IMG/VR virus record: IMGVR_UViG_3300013132_000105 | Location: 1-38,520 of that record | Origin: a virus | Length of the DNA: 38,520 bases | Strand: one strand, 5' to 3' | Shown here: in pieces, positions 8,054-17,300 of the stretch | How the letters are laid out: each line of letters starts with the position of its first letter | Numbering within the stretch: the first letter of the stretch is position 1 | The notes under the pieces: model-generated | Seen by the model: only the letters and a program-made list of their open reading frames with translations | Database searches by the model: none | What the model was told of the DNA's origin: nothing | Position numbers and translations under genes: made by a program

Positions 8054-8968
8054 TTAGATACCGGCTGTACCGTAAGCAGCACGTGGATCTGTCCAGCCTA
8101 ATGAGTAACGCTCTGTCGCTTTGTAGCGCATTGAGTCAGTCTCAAAATCACCTTCCATAGATTTCTCTAAACCACGACGCATAACGATTTTCAAACCTTC
8201 TGGAGCGTCTGTTTTCACCCACCATGCGGTGTTTGAAGTCAAACGAGACATGTTGGCTTGACCACCAGCTAATAGACCCATTGATTTGATTGGGTTCAAG
8301 TCGTTGTCTGCTGTACCAGCTTTTAATACGCTGTTCAACAATACTTCGCCTTGGAACACATTAGATGGGCTCAATACTAGTTTTTGTGGCACTAAACGGA
8401 TACGTTTACCGTTGTTGTCCACAGCCTGACGGATTTGAATCAACATTTGTTCCAATGATGTTTGTGACAATGCAGCTGCAGTAGTTAACTGGTTGCTGAA
8501 TGTACCATTCACGATTGGGTGAGCAGTGTTGATCAATGAAACACCGTCGCCACCTTGGTAAGCGCTGTTGAATGAGTTATTCAACACGTTAGCAGCCAAG
8601 GTCTCTTTTGTCTCAACCAAAGATTGAGCTAAGTGACGAGCGTATGTTTGACCGATACGGATATGGTCACCGTCTTCTACCAAGACTTTAGTCAAGGCAA
8701 AAGCTAGGCCATATACTTTGTACCAGTAGCGTTGTGCGAATAACACACCACCAGATTGGTAAGTAACAGCCATGCCATCAGGCAACTCAGGAGCTGCGCC
8801 GAAGCCGTATAATACAGGCTCTTCATGGTAGTTACGTTTGATACCTTGAACTTCGTCGAAGACACCTTTCCATTCGTCAGCACGTTGGTCATAGATGCCA
8901 TCGAAGCTTTCGTTCAAGATTGGTTCTACAATACTACGGAAGTCCGTACTTCTCATTGGGGTAGCCAT
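8054..8968 (-). CDS. Major capsid protein, 304 aa
   Basis: A 304-residue protein starting MATPMRSTDFRSIVEPILNE. It reads as a Mu gpT/HK97-fold-like capsid protein: an N-terminal region (IVEPILNESFDGIYDQ), a long central helix-rich part with ARHLAQSLVETKETLAANVL, and C-terminal beta elements (APEGLKIVMRRGLE, YKATERYSLGWTDPRA). Its place after scaffold and decoration-like genes fits. ATG 8968 follows the strongest Shine-Dalgarno site in the window, TAAGGAGGT, as expected for the most abundant virion protein. A UUCG hairpin terminator follows the stop. The capsid call rests on gene order, size and sequence style; no protease gene or cleavage site is evident. Confidence 0.8.
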   Translation of the reverse strand: MATPMRSTDFRSIVEPILNESFDGIYDQRADEWKGVFDEVQGIKRNYHEEPVLYGFGAAPELPDGMAVTYQSGGVLFAQRYWYKVYGLAFALTKVLVEDGDHIRIGQTYARHLAQSLVETKETLAANVLNNSFNSAYQGGDGVSLINTAHPIVNGTFSNQLTTAAALSQTSLEQMLIQIRQAVDNNGKRIRLVPQKLVLSPSNVFQGEVLLNSVLKAGTADNDLNPIKSMGLLAGGQANMSRLTSNTAWWVKTDAPEGLKIVMRRGLEKSMEGDFETDSMRYKATERYSLGWTDPRAAYGTAGI

Positions 8969-8981
8969 TTGTCAGACCTCC

Positions 8982-9587
8982 TTAGATTGATGCTGTTGGA
9001 TACTTGTAAGCGTGTTCGTTGAATCGAACGTACGCAACTACGTAAGCATCTGTTAGCGATTGATTAATGTTAGTAGCAAAGCCAGTGATTTGGAACTGAC
9101 CAGTACCTGCACCTTCAATAGCACCTAAATAAGCGCTTGAAAGACCTGTACGAGTAGAACCACCTGGAGCTGTAAAACCAGTCCAGTCACATTGCTCGCC
9201 TACGGATGTTTGAACTGAATCAGTACCAGCTGTGCCTGGATTTGTGTATTGAGTTTCAAACAATGTTTCTGGATCATCAAATACGTACGCAGTGATCTCA
9301 GTAGCAGTCGTGCCACCAATCCAGTATGGAGAGATAGACGGTTTGCCAGTTGAGTCACGGTATTCAACACCAGCTAATGTACCTAATAAGGTAACACCAG
9401 CAACAGTGCCTGTACGCGTACCATCTGAGGTACCTAGTTGAACTGTACCAGCGTCTACTAATTTCACGGGATCATTTGAGAAAATGTTCGTGGCGTAGGT
9501 GCTAGCAATTGTATAAGCTTTCGGACGGATCTGACCACTATTGTGGAAAGAAGGGCGGAAGCCAAAAGGTGCGCTTGTTGAAGGCAT
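8982..9587 (-). CDS. Capsid decoration-like protein, 201 aa
   Basis: A 201-residue protein with the N-terminus MPSTSAPFGFRPSFHNSGQI and the internal motifs AGVEYRDSTGKPSISPYW and AYVFDDPETLFETQY. This is a conserved phage family generally encoded next to the capsid gene, mostly beta by composition. It sits 13 bases upstream of the capsid gene, within the same transcript, behind AAGGAG (CTAAGGAGTAATTAAG, then ATG). Decoration of the outer capsid or a head-fibre base is the usual proposal; the sequence alone cannot decide. Confidence 0.65.
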   Translation of the reverse strand: MPSTSAPFGFRPSFHNSGQIRPKAYTIASTYATNIFSNDPVKLVDAGTVQLGTSDGTRTGTVAGVTLLGTLAGVEYRDSTGKPSISPYWIGGTTATEITAYVFDDPETLFETQYTNPGTAGTDSVQTSVGEQCDWTGFTAPGGSTRTGLSSAYLGAIEGAGTGQFQITGFATNINQSLTDAYVVAYVRFNEHAYKYPTASI

Positions 9588-9616
9588 CTTAATTACTCCT
9601 TAGAAAAAATATATAA

Positions 9617-10159
9617 TTAGGTCAAGTCAAATTGAGCTCGACCAACATTTTTCCTCAAGTCCTGCGTACCATCACCTTCAAATAAACGACTGCCAGTAGT
9701 TTCTGCATCGCGTTTAAGGAACTCGGAAGTATCCGTCAACTTTTCTAGCTCACGCAAAGGTGCATCGTGGTGCGCCTCTTGCATGTACTTCTCATATAGA
9801 GAAAGTGGTAGCTTGAATGCAAGCATTTCATTAACCCCAATAAAGCCAACCCATTCACCTGTCTTAACAGATGTTGATTCCCAGCCAGGAATGTCTTCTG
9901 GCTTAATGGCTTCGTAACCCAGCCGCATACGCATATTGATCGTATCTCGTGGGTTTGTAGTGGTCAACCAGCATACGTGGTATCCAGGTATTTTTGGTAG
10001 ATCAGGAAGTGAAGATTGAAAGAACTGTTGCCGAAATATATCTAGACGGTCTGCGTCCGAGATTTCACGACTCTCCGTGACAGCACGATTTTCCATCGCG
10101 CGATCTCCACGACCATCACCTACACTTTTCTTTAAACGTTCATCATTTGTATTTGTCAT
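9617..10159 (-). CDS. Conserved head-module protein, 180 aa
   Basis: I choose ATG 10159 (MTNTNDERLKK) because GGAG stands six bases before it; an in-frame ATG at 10171 overlaps that ribosome-binding site. The first 45 residues are charged and likely disordered. The core has IPGYHVCWLTTTNPRDT, RLGYEAIKPEDIPGW and EWVGFIGVNEMLAFKLP, then LYEKYMQEAHHDAPLREL. I recognise this arrangement from many phages, always between scaffold and capsid genes. Function unknown; assembly or capsid-vertex roles are plausible. It may have a local promoter in the A+T-rich gap upstream. Confidence 0.65.
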   Translation of the reverse strand: MTNTNDERLKKSVGDGRGDRAMENRAVTESREISDADRLDIFRQQFFQSSLPDLPKIPGYHVCWLTTTNPRDTINMRMRLGYEAIKPEDIPGWESTSVKTGEWVGFIGVNEMLAFKLPLSLYEKYMQEAHHDAPLRELEKLTDTSEFLKRDAETTGSRLFEGDGTQDLRKNVGRAQFDLT

Positions 10160-10181
10160 TACTTGCTCCATTCAGCAATTG

Positions 10182-10216
10182 ATTAGAATTATGTTCTAAT
10201 TTTTTAAAAAAGAAAA
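10182..10216 (-). promoter_or_regulatory. Possible weak promoter overlapping a dyad
   Basis: In the 54-base gap after the scaffold gene, minus-strand TTTTCT (10216-10211) precedes CATAAT (10193-10188) by 17 bases. The -10 is half embedded in the perfect dyad ATTAGAA-ttatg-TTCTAAT (10182-10200). The spacer is an A/T run TTTTT-AAAAAA. The dyad could be an operator or, on the plus strand, a hairpin followed by T residues. The weak -35 keeps this tentative. Confidence 0.35.
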
Positions 10217-10225
10217 CTACTATTT

Positions 10226-11155
10226 TTAACTTTTGTTCGCACGGTCATACTCTGCGTAGCGTTTTATGTAACGTTGACGCAAAACAGGATCGTCCCAAAC
10301 CCCTGCTTCAATCAAAGCAGCCTTGCGGTCTGGATTGATATAAATCTCTTTGCGCGTTGACGCTGGTGCATGCTCACGACCAGAGCCTATAGCAGGACCA
10401 CCAGTTGGTTTGCGTGCAGTTTTAAACTTCTCTGGCAGACGACGTTTAACGCGCTCATGCAACTCGTCCCAATACTCTTCAGAACGAGGATCAAAACCTT
10501 CTTGTGCCAACTTATTGTCAATTGCCAACACAATGGCTGAGTCTTCGTCGTTGCCTTTTGGGTCATACCACTTGTGCTCATCCATAAACTCTTTAGCATA
10601 ATGCACAATTTCGTTGTCAATTTGAGGCTGATTTGGAATTTGAACTTTTTGCGCTTGCTGTTTGTGTTGAGAAAGCTGTTGTGCTTTAAGAATTGCTTGA
10701 TCGCGATAGCGCATTGCTTTGGCGACATCGTCACCGTTGCCTGCTTCAACAGCTTTTGCAATTATACGCTCTGCCGTGCTAACTTCTTCAACAGCCTGTT
10801 GGATTTGCTGATCGAGTTGGCTCAAGTTTGTTTGTTGTGCGTGTGTTTCAACAGCCCCAATGCGACGTTCTAGCTCATCGTTGCGACTGCGCAAGAAATT
10901 TAACTCTATCTTGTCGCGACCGATAGCCTTATCACGGCGCTCTTTGCGTTCTTTTTTCTCTAATCGACGACGTTCACGGATTGCCTCTCGGTCTTCTTCG
11001 CTACTAGCTTCACCCTCTTCTTCAGACGATTTTAAAGTGTTTTCTTCTTCATCATCATTTTCATCAAGTGGATTGTCAACGGCTACGTACTCCGCATCCT
11101 TTGACTCGTCCTCATCGTCTTCAATGAGTGTCTCTACTTCTTTTTCTTTTGCCAT
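10226..11155 (-). CDS. Capsid scaffolding protein, 309 aa
   Basis: The protein is highly acidic over residues 1-55 (runs of Asp and Glu such as EDDEDESKDAE). A basic, helical stretch (REAIRERRRLEKKERKERRD) follows, and a long coiled coil rich in Gln/Glu covers about residues 85-175. The C-terminal third has HAKEF-like and WYDPKGNDEDSAIVLAID elements and ends in a basic tail. This acidic-coiled-coil layout, the size and the place between portal and capsid genes match internal scaffolds of podoviruses. ATG 11155 has AAAGGAG six bases upstream. No protease motif is visible, so the scaffold probably leaves intact as in P22. Confidence 0.75.
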   Translation of the reverse strand: MAKEKEVETLIEDDEDESKDAEYVAVDNPLDENDDEEENTLKSSEEEGEASSEEDREAIRERRRLEKKERKERRDKAIGRDKIELNFLRSRNDELERRIGAVETHAQQTNLSQLDQQIQQAVEEVSTAERIIAKAVEAGNGDDVAKAMRYRDQAILKAQQLSQHKQQAQKVQIPNQPQIDNEIVHYAKEFMDEHKWYDPKGNDEDSAIVLAIDNKLAQEGFDPRSEEYWDELHERVKRRLPEKFKTARKPTGGPAIGSGREHAPASTRKEIYINPDRKAALIEAGVWDDPVLRQRYIKRYAEYDRANKS

Positions 11156-11171
11156 GCCTAGCTCCTTTCAG

Positions 11172-11573
11172 CTAAATGAAAGCACGAATGGCTAATGGGT
11201 CGGCTGTTACTTTGCCTATTAGATCCGTGTCTTTAAAAATTACGAACATTGCGGTTGTGTCTTTGTCAATGCGCACTTCCCAACGATCACCACCATACTT
11301 AGCGACTCGAACAAAATCGCCCTTTTCGCACCAAGAACCTTCTGGCCATAACTCCATCGTGTTACGGTTTCTAAAGGCCAATGGTCCAACTGTTATTACC
11401 CTGCCTACTTGCGTGTTCCACTTTTCTGTCTCTGTGGTTTCAGCTTGTAAGATAATACCGCCTGCTGTTTTTAGCTTAGGCGCCCTAATTTGTACCAATA
11501 CATAACTCCCAAAAGGTGTTATTCCTGGGTCTGCATTTGGAAACGCATCATCCAGCGTTTGATCAGACATCAT
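11172..11573 (-). CDS. GroES-like co-chaperonin, 133 aa
   Basis: This protein aligns by eye with GroES (Cpn10): PFGSYVLVQIRAPKLKTAGG (residues 20-39), then the hallmark GGIIL (38-42). A mobile-loop-like stretch ETTETEKWNTQ (45-55) follows, then GRVITVGP, a region WPEGSWCEKGDFVRVAKYGG that matches the GD-V-x-F strand, and FKDTDLIGKV near the end. It is longer than the usual 95-100 residues because of an N-terminal acidic extension and a C-terminal tail. Phage GroES homologues such as T4 gp31 replace host GroES to fold the capsid protein; the position between portal and scaffold fits. It overlaps the upstream gene as ATGATGTCTGA. Confidence 0.8.
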   Translation of the reverse strand: MMSDQTLDDAFPNADPGITPFGSYVLVQIRAPKLKTAGGIILQAETTETEKWNTQVGRVITVGPLAFRNRNTMELWPEGSWCEKGDFVRVAKYGGDRWEVRIDKDTTAMFVIFKDTDLIGKVTADPLAIRAFI

Positions 11574-11748
11574 CGTTATCCTCTTTAATTGTTGACAAAA
11601 TTACTTCTATAGCACGCTCAATTCCAGCGTACATCCCCACCATGCGTCCGTATTCAAACGCATCATGCGAATTTGGTGAACGAAGCGCAGATATTGCCAA
11701 CTCTTGCTGCGCTGTCGTTAATAAATTTAAAACTCTGTCAATCTGCAT
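11563..11748 (-). CDS. Small helical phage protein, 61 aa
   Basis: A 61-residue, probably all-helical protein (MQIDRVLNLLTTAQQELAIS; YGRMVGMYAGIERAIEVILS). Similar small proteins with the EYGR-x-x-G-x-YAG pattern occur beside portal genes of other phages. The ATG shares bases with the upstream stop (TAATG) and the end overlaps the GroES-like start, making this part of a coupled portal-chaperonin cassette. Function unknown. Confidence 0.65.
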   Translation of the reverse strand: MQIDRVLNLLTTAQQELAISALRSPNSHDAFEYGRMVGMYAGIERAIEVILSTIKEDNDDV

Positions 11749-11879
11749 TATTTAGGTGTAGATTGCGTTTTTACTGGTGTACCAGTTTGAGTTTTGCCAT
11801 TCACATTGCCGCCCATCGCCATGCGATGATGTTGCTTAACACCTTGTGAATTCTTTTGCTCGTTATCTGATGTTGCCAT
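11748..11879 (-). CDS. Very small conserved-looking phage protein, 43 aa
   Basis: Reading the minus strand from ATG 11879 gives a 43-residue product, MATSDNEQKNSQGVKQHHRM and then AMGGNVNGKTQTGTPVKTQ, ending TPK. AAGGAG sits seven bases before the ATG, as strong as its neighbours, and the stop overlaps the next start as TAATG. These signals support a real gene. The protein is polar, Gln/Thr-rich and likely unstructured; no function can be assigned. Confidence 0.7.
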   Translation of the reverse strand: MATSDNEQKNSQGVKQHHRMAMGGNVNGKTQTGTPVKTQSTPK

Positions 11880-11891
11880 TTTGTTGCTCCT

Positions 11892-14390
11892 TTATGGGTT
11901 AGGGTTAATTCCTGTGCCTGTCGTCATTGAAGTTCTTTCTCCACTTGCAACTTCTACAGCTGTCAATTCTTTAGCTGTCTCATTGTCTTCACGATTCATC
12001 GCCAATCTTGTGGCTAATTCAGCCTGTTTGCGTGCATCCTCACGGTCTTGTCTTAGCAATTCTGTTTGCAATGCTAGTTCGTCTTGACGTTTTTGCAAAT
12101 CTGCTTGAACGGCATCGCGTTGAGCTTGTGTTTGAGCTTGAATTTGATCTCGTTGAGCTTGCGCTTGCAGACGCATCTGATCAGACTGAGCACGCTGTGC
12201 GATTGATTGTTTTTGCACTTCTGCCGCGATCTGTGTAGGATCTTGAGGCATTGGTGGTTGTAATGCTTGCGCTTGCTCAAATGTTTTGGTCATTATTTGC
12301 AAGAATTCTGCCGGTATCGCTTGCTCAATCGCCTGTTGAATTTCAACGGCTGCTTGTGCTTCTTCCATAGCGTCTTCTTTCAACATGCCATTTTGAGTTG
12401 CAGCAGTCAAACCTTTTCTGCTTATTTTCATGTAATGCATTAACAAGTGGTCTTTGATGTGAGCCACGATAGCCGGCACGAACATCGGTGCGATAATTGG
12501 ATTTTGACCAAACAACGGGGACTGTAAGAACGCCAAGTGTACGCGTAGATGTGCGATGTGCTCTTGGTCGTATAATGCGCCAATAGGCTTGCCGACTGAA
12601 GCTGCAAAGTTTTCTTGTATTGGGTCGATGTCTTTAGGCTCAGGTTTTGGTATTAATAACTCTTCGCCTTCTGGTATTTTTAGCTGTTTTAAGAACAATT
12701 CTTCAACTTTACGCACGTCATACAGTTGTGGCAACGCCATTGCTCTCTGTTGAACAGCTTGAACCTGTGCAAATCGCTGCGTTTCACTGAATATATTCGG
12801 ATCTGAAACAGGTATGACATCTAATGGACCATCGAAATCAGACGGATCAACCATCTTCTCGCCGAATTCGTCAATAACCATCTCTTCTGTCAGATATGCA
12901 GAGTTTAAACGGTGCATAACCTTCAATACTTGCGCCATTGAATTGTGCAAACGAGAATGGATTGATGAAAACACCACCATTCCTTGCTCGATCAACGCCA
13001 ATGTTGTGCCGACTGGTTGATTTGGATTTTGATCTGAAAGTTTTTCGAACGAAGTTTGAACTACGCCTTTGCCGGCATCAACCAAAAAGCCCAAAAGAGA
13101 CATAAGCACGGAGCTTGGTGGGTTAAACGGCATCGGCATTGCAATCTTACGCACGTCATCGACGTTGATTCCACCCTCTAACTCGATAACCTCTGTCGGT
13201 TGTGGGTTGACGTTCTGGCCACCAGGACCACCTTTTAACTTAAGTAGTGTTGGAATGTTAGAGATGTGCGCAGAATCAAGCAGTGCACGCAGTGCACCCG
13301 TCGCAGCTCCAGACAAACCGCCAATCATATGCGTTAAACCGATCGGATAAGCACCGCGCCAAGGTACGAAAGGAAATTCAACGATTGAAACTAGTGGTTC
13401 TTTGAAACTTTCATCGCGTGGATCCCAGTTTCTGTAGACAGCCAAACATTTGCCTGTGGCTTTGTCAACTGTGATGACATAAGGCAAAAATTCATCGCCC
13501 TCAAGGTCTGCTGCAGTAGTTATCTCAAATATAGTTCGCAAACCGTCTTCATTATATGAATTGTCTTCACGACCTTCAATTTTGTCATTGGCTTTGGTTG
13601 CTTTTGAATAATCAATGTCGTCTGGCATGCCAATGTCGACTTCGCGATACATTCCTGCACGGACACGCTTCTCATATTCGTATTTAGTTATGTACTGAAC
13701 GTGTGTTTTGCGCTCGGCTGTGTGGAAGTTTGATGCTGCGAACGGCAAATAAATATCGTCGACAGGAATAAATTCAGAAGTTATACGGCCAAGATCTTTG
13801 TTCCAATACATTTTCATGTACTGAACACCGCCTAATGGAAGCTGCGTAGTCAATTGTTCCAACTCTGAGCGGAACTCCAACATCTGCTCTGTCAATTGCC
13901 AATTCATGTATTTCGACTTGCGCTCAGCTTTCTCCACTTTGGCTTTGTCTTGTTTGCCTATGATCTTGCTGCGCACAGGACCATTGGGAGGGAAAAGCTC
14001 TTTCATGGCTCGAGCCGAGAAGTCAACACAAGCCTCTGTCATCAACGGGTGAACAACCTTGTTTGCGCCGGTAAATTGCGCACCGCCTGGAGCGTCATCG
14101 CCAAGACCAGTACGACGAATGCCCTCTTCGTATTGCTCATCGCGTTTCTTGCGTGCGTCTTTGTCACGACCAATCTTAGCTATCAAATCCTCAACAATCG
14201 TGTTAAGAACTTTTGGATCAATGTCATCAACAATGTTGGCAAAGTGCTCTGTCTGAAGTTGATGATTCTCTTCATTCTCAAGTGTAACCATTGCACCGCC
14301 GTCTTCTGTGTCGCGTACGCCAGTGTCCTCTTCTTCTAATTCAACGGTCTCGCCTTGCAACTCTTCGTCTTCCATCATGTCTTTAGCCAT
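11892..14390 (-). CDS. Portal protein, P22-like, 832 aa
   Basis: The large size, acidic N-terminus and core match P22-type portals: KVVHPLMTEACVDFSARAM with KELFPPNGPV near residues 110-140, then PLGGVQYMKMYWNKDLG and PFVPWRGAYPIGLTHMIGG. An amphipathic wing/stem segment and a Gln-rich helix follow over about residues 690-800 (QAQAQRDQIQAQTQAQRDAV), which would form the coiled barrel at the portal crown. The portal is the DNA entry and exit ring at one capsid vertex and docks the terminase; TerL is encoded upstream. ATG 14390 follows AAGGAATATAA. The long barrel is typical of podoviruses rather than of lambda-like siphoviruses. Confidence 0.85.
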   Translation of the reverse strand: MAKDMMEDEELQGETVELEEEDTGVRDTEDGGAMVTLENEENHQLQTEHFANIVDDIDPKVLNTIVEDLIAKIGRDKDARKKRDEQYEEGIRRTGLGDDAPGGAQFTGANKVVHPLMTEACVDFSARAMKELFPPNGPVRSKIIGKQDKAKVEKAERKSKYMNWQLTEQMLEFRSELEQLTTQLPLGGVQYMKMYWNKDLGRITSEFIPVDDIYLPFAASNFHTAERKTHVQYITKYEYEKRVRAGMYREVDIGMPDDIDYSKATKANDKIEGREDNSYNEDGLRTIFEITTAADLEGDEFLPYVITVDKATGKCLAVYRNWDPRDESFKEPLVSIVEFPFVPWRGAYPIGLTHMIGGLSGAATGALRALLDSAHISNIPTLLKLKGGPGGQNVNPQPTEVIELEGGINVDDVRKIAMPMPFNPPSSVLMSLLGFLVDAGKGVVQTSFEKLSDQNPNQPVGTTLALIEQGMVVFSSIHSRLHNSMAQVLKVMHRLNSAYLTEEMVIDEFGEKMVDPSDFDGPLDVIPVSDPNIFSETQRFAQVQAVQQRAMALPQLYDVRKVEELFLKQLKIPEGEELLIPKPEPKDIDPIQENFAASVGKPIGALYDQEHIAHLRVHLAFLQSPLFGQNPIIAPMFVPAIVAHIKDHLLMHYMKISRKGLTAATQNGMLKEDAMEEAQAAVEIQQAIEQAIPAEFLQIMTKTFEQAQALQPPMPQDPTQIAAEVQKQSIAQRAQSDQMRLQAQAQRDQIQAQTQAQRDAVQADLQKRQDELALQTELLRQDREDARKQAELATRLAMNREDNETAKELTAVEVASGERTSMTTGTGINPNP

Positions 14391-14399
14391 TTATATTCC

Positions 14400-17300
14400 T
14401 TAACAATTCCAACGTTTTAGTGACGCAGCTTTCCGAGTAGGATTGCCATTCTCGTCTTTCATAGGACCAGGCATGCCGGACATACGAGCACAGAATGATT
14501 TGCGTCTGTTTGCATCTTTTTCAGTTTTGGGGTGTGGAGCCGGTGCTTTTAAATTAGAGCCTGTAGCTCTATTGTATTTTGCTCTGCCTTTTGCAGTCAG
14601 TCCAGCACCTTGCGACACTGGTAGCTTTTCACCACGACCGACAGACAATACTGGACCACCTTTTGCAAAGTTCATTGAATTCAACAATTCATCTGCCATT
14701 CTTGAAACAGCGTCATGATCGTAAACAGCACCACCATTTGCGAAGTTTTTTGTATAGCTTATGCCTTTGTAATCAGGAGAAATGTCTACAGACACAGAAG
14801 ATTGATTGCGTGGCTCGCTACGACGAACAGACCAAGTTCTGTCTAAAGGTCTGCGCACGACTGAATATTGAGACCCGTCATCTGTTGCGTAACGTGCTCG
14901 CAGCTCGCTGATGTCTGATTGTTTGATCTTGTCGTTGTGCATTTTAACAACAGAACCTTGCTTGGTCGCGCCTACGCCGTATTTGTTAAAAAGATCTACG
15001 TCCGTTCCAATCTCGTGCCATTTTACATCAGCATCGCTGTATTTGCGATTGCCATAGTTCAAACTGTGACGAGAATGAACTGGTGAATCTTCTTGCTGTT
15101 GGTAGTAATTTGGAGACTCGCCCATTGGTGCACCATAGCCTTCCCACAATCCGCCTTCTGCCATGCGAACAACGCCACCCTCTGCGAGTCCATTTTCACG
15201 ACGTCTGTCTAATTCATGCTCAATAACTGTGATAGCTTCTACAGCTTGGTCGTCTGTAAGCCCTAGTCCTCTAGGATCATTTTCTAAATCCATTTGATAA
15301 GAAATTAGCTCTGGTGTTGAGCGAAATCCAATGTCGTCCAAAAACATTCTGACATCGTCTGGCCATGAAGGAATTAAAGGCTCTTGCACGCCAATGTGTG
15401 TTCCTGGAAGACCTCGTCTGCCTATCTCGTATTCAATTGCCGTTACAGCTTCACGAGTTTGCTCTTCGTTGAGTCGATGCCATACTGTGTTTGGAGAGTT
15501 GCTCTCTGCTTGACCAAGCCAATTTATCAATGCTTCGTCCGATATGTTTTCGATATTATTTAATCTCTCAACGACTGCATCTGGCAGATTTTCTGTTGTA
15601 GCTCTAGATCTCAATTCCCTGCTTCTGTCTCGAGCAGCGTCTATCAACATCTGGGTTTCCGTTGTAGAGAAATTACCAGCTCTGCGTTCCATTCTTAGAT
15701 CATCAAGCTGCTCAATGGTTGCAGCTTCGTTGATTCGTTGATATAGATCTTGTGCTGATTCATTTCTGTCACGAAGGCTCTGTCTATTCCTGAGAGCATC
15801 GACAGCTGCTTGTATAAGTTCATCACTTCCGAGATCTCGAACCCCCAGCATTGTTTCAGCAGCAATCCTATTGCTTATCAGCTCCGCCAACACAGCAGGA
15901 GGCACATCTGGATTAGATTCCATAATTGCTGAGGCAACTAATCCAGGAGGAGTGTCTGGTGTAAATCGCATTGCTGGAGGCTGCAATTCATCAACAATCT
16001 GTCTTGAGAGCTCCGTCCTTCTATTTTCGCTTTCTATGGTTGGAGTTCTGGTGGCAGACAATTGTTGATATTCTTGTGCGATAGATTGAGTTGTTGGTGC
16101 AGGCAACGCGACTTGTTGCTCCGGAGTTGGTGCAGGCAACGTCATTGGAGGCTCTGGCTCCCAACCGCCATCATCAGCAGCCTCTCTCATCATCTCTAAA
16201 ATGTCTGGATTCTCAATAAGATGTGTGTAAACAATGGCTCCTAATTCTTGGCTTTCGTAAACTGACTGAATGTCTTCTCCAAACCAATCTAAAACTTCTT
16301 GCTCGTCCATCCCAGAGGCAACCAATGCTTGAAGAACGTCGTCTTCATCCATGGTGTTGATGTATTCTTCAATCTCTTCTCCCGTCGGAGCTCTTTCTGC
16401 AACTGGAACAGCTGGAATGGTCTGTCTTTGCAATGGTTGAGCTAGCGCTCTAATTGTGTCTGGGTGCGAATTCAAACGACTGTCTATGTCTGCTATGGCA
16501 GAGCGTAGATCATTTAAAACTTCATCAGGCTCGCCTGCGTGCATTGCTGTTGCAAACTCCAACTCGGCTTCGTCTCTCATTTCAAGCAGTTGGTCTAAAG
16601 AATTATTGCGCAAGGCAACTGCTGTGCCTGGTGATCTTATCATGTCTCTGACATCGTCTGCCGTGGCGAAACGAGGTGTGTCAGGATTGGCAGCCAAATA
16701 ATCTTGCAGGGCTGTGACATTTTCTTGTCTTGTTCCGCCACCAACTTTGGCAGCAGCGCGACCCCTTTGGTCGTCATCTTTCAAGTCATAAACATCGGCA
16801 TTTTCCATGAGATCGTGACTTGCATTGTTTATTTCATCAGCACGACTGTTTAAGTAATCTCTAGTTGCGTAATTCGTCGTTAAGTCTATCTTTCCGTTGC
16901 GCTCACCACTTACATAGCTAAGATTGAATTTGCCTTTATGGTTTGGAGACGGTCTTAATTTTATTGTTGTCACTGGCAAACCAGTTCTGCGATCGCGAAT
17001 ACTTGTTACAGACATGCCATCTTCTGTTATTTCTCGCATCTCTGAGCTTATTTCACTTCTCATTCCGTCGCGCACTTTGCCTGTGGCTGGATCCCATATG
17101 CCAATGTGTCTGCCATTTTGTCTGTCTCCAGAAGCAACACAGTGGTTAAGCACATCAGTGTCTATGCTTAGACCTTTGCCTAACTCTTCTCGAGACATGG
17201 CTGGTGTAAACTCAATGGCTGCATAACCGCCAAAAATTTTGTCAGCAGGAGCAGCATCTACATAACTCATGTAGTTTTGTTTGGTCAACTCTTCACGTTT

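Noticed and set aside
10860-11195. Plus-strand Ser-rich open frame
   Set aside because: It is antisense to the acidic, Glu/Asp-rich scaffold N-terminus; runs of GAA/GAC read backward as Ser/Phe codons without stops. No ribosome-binding site.
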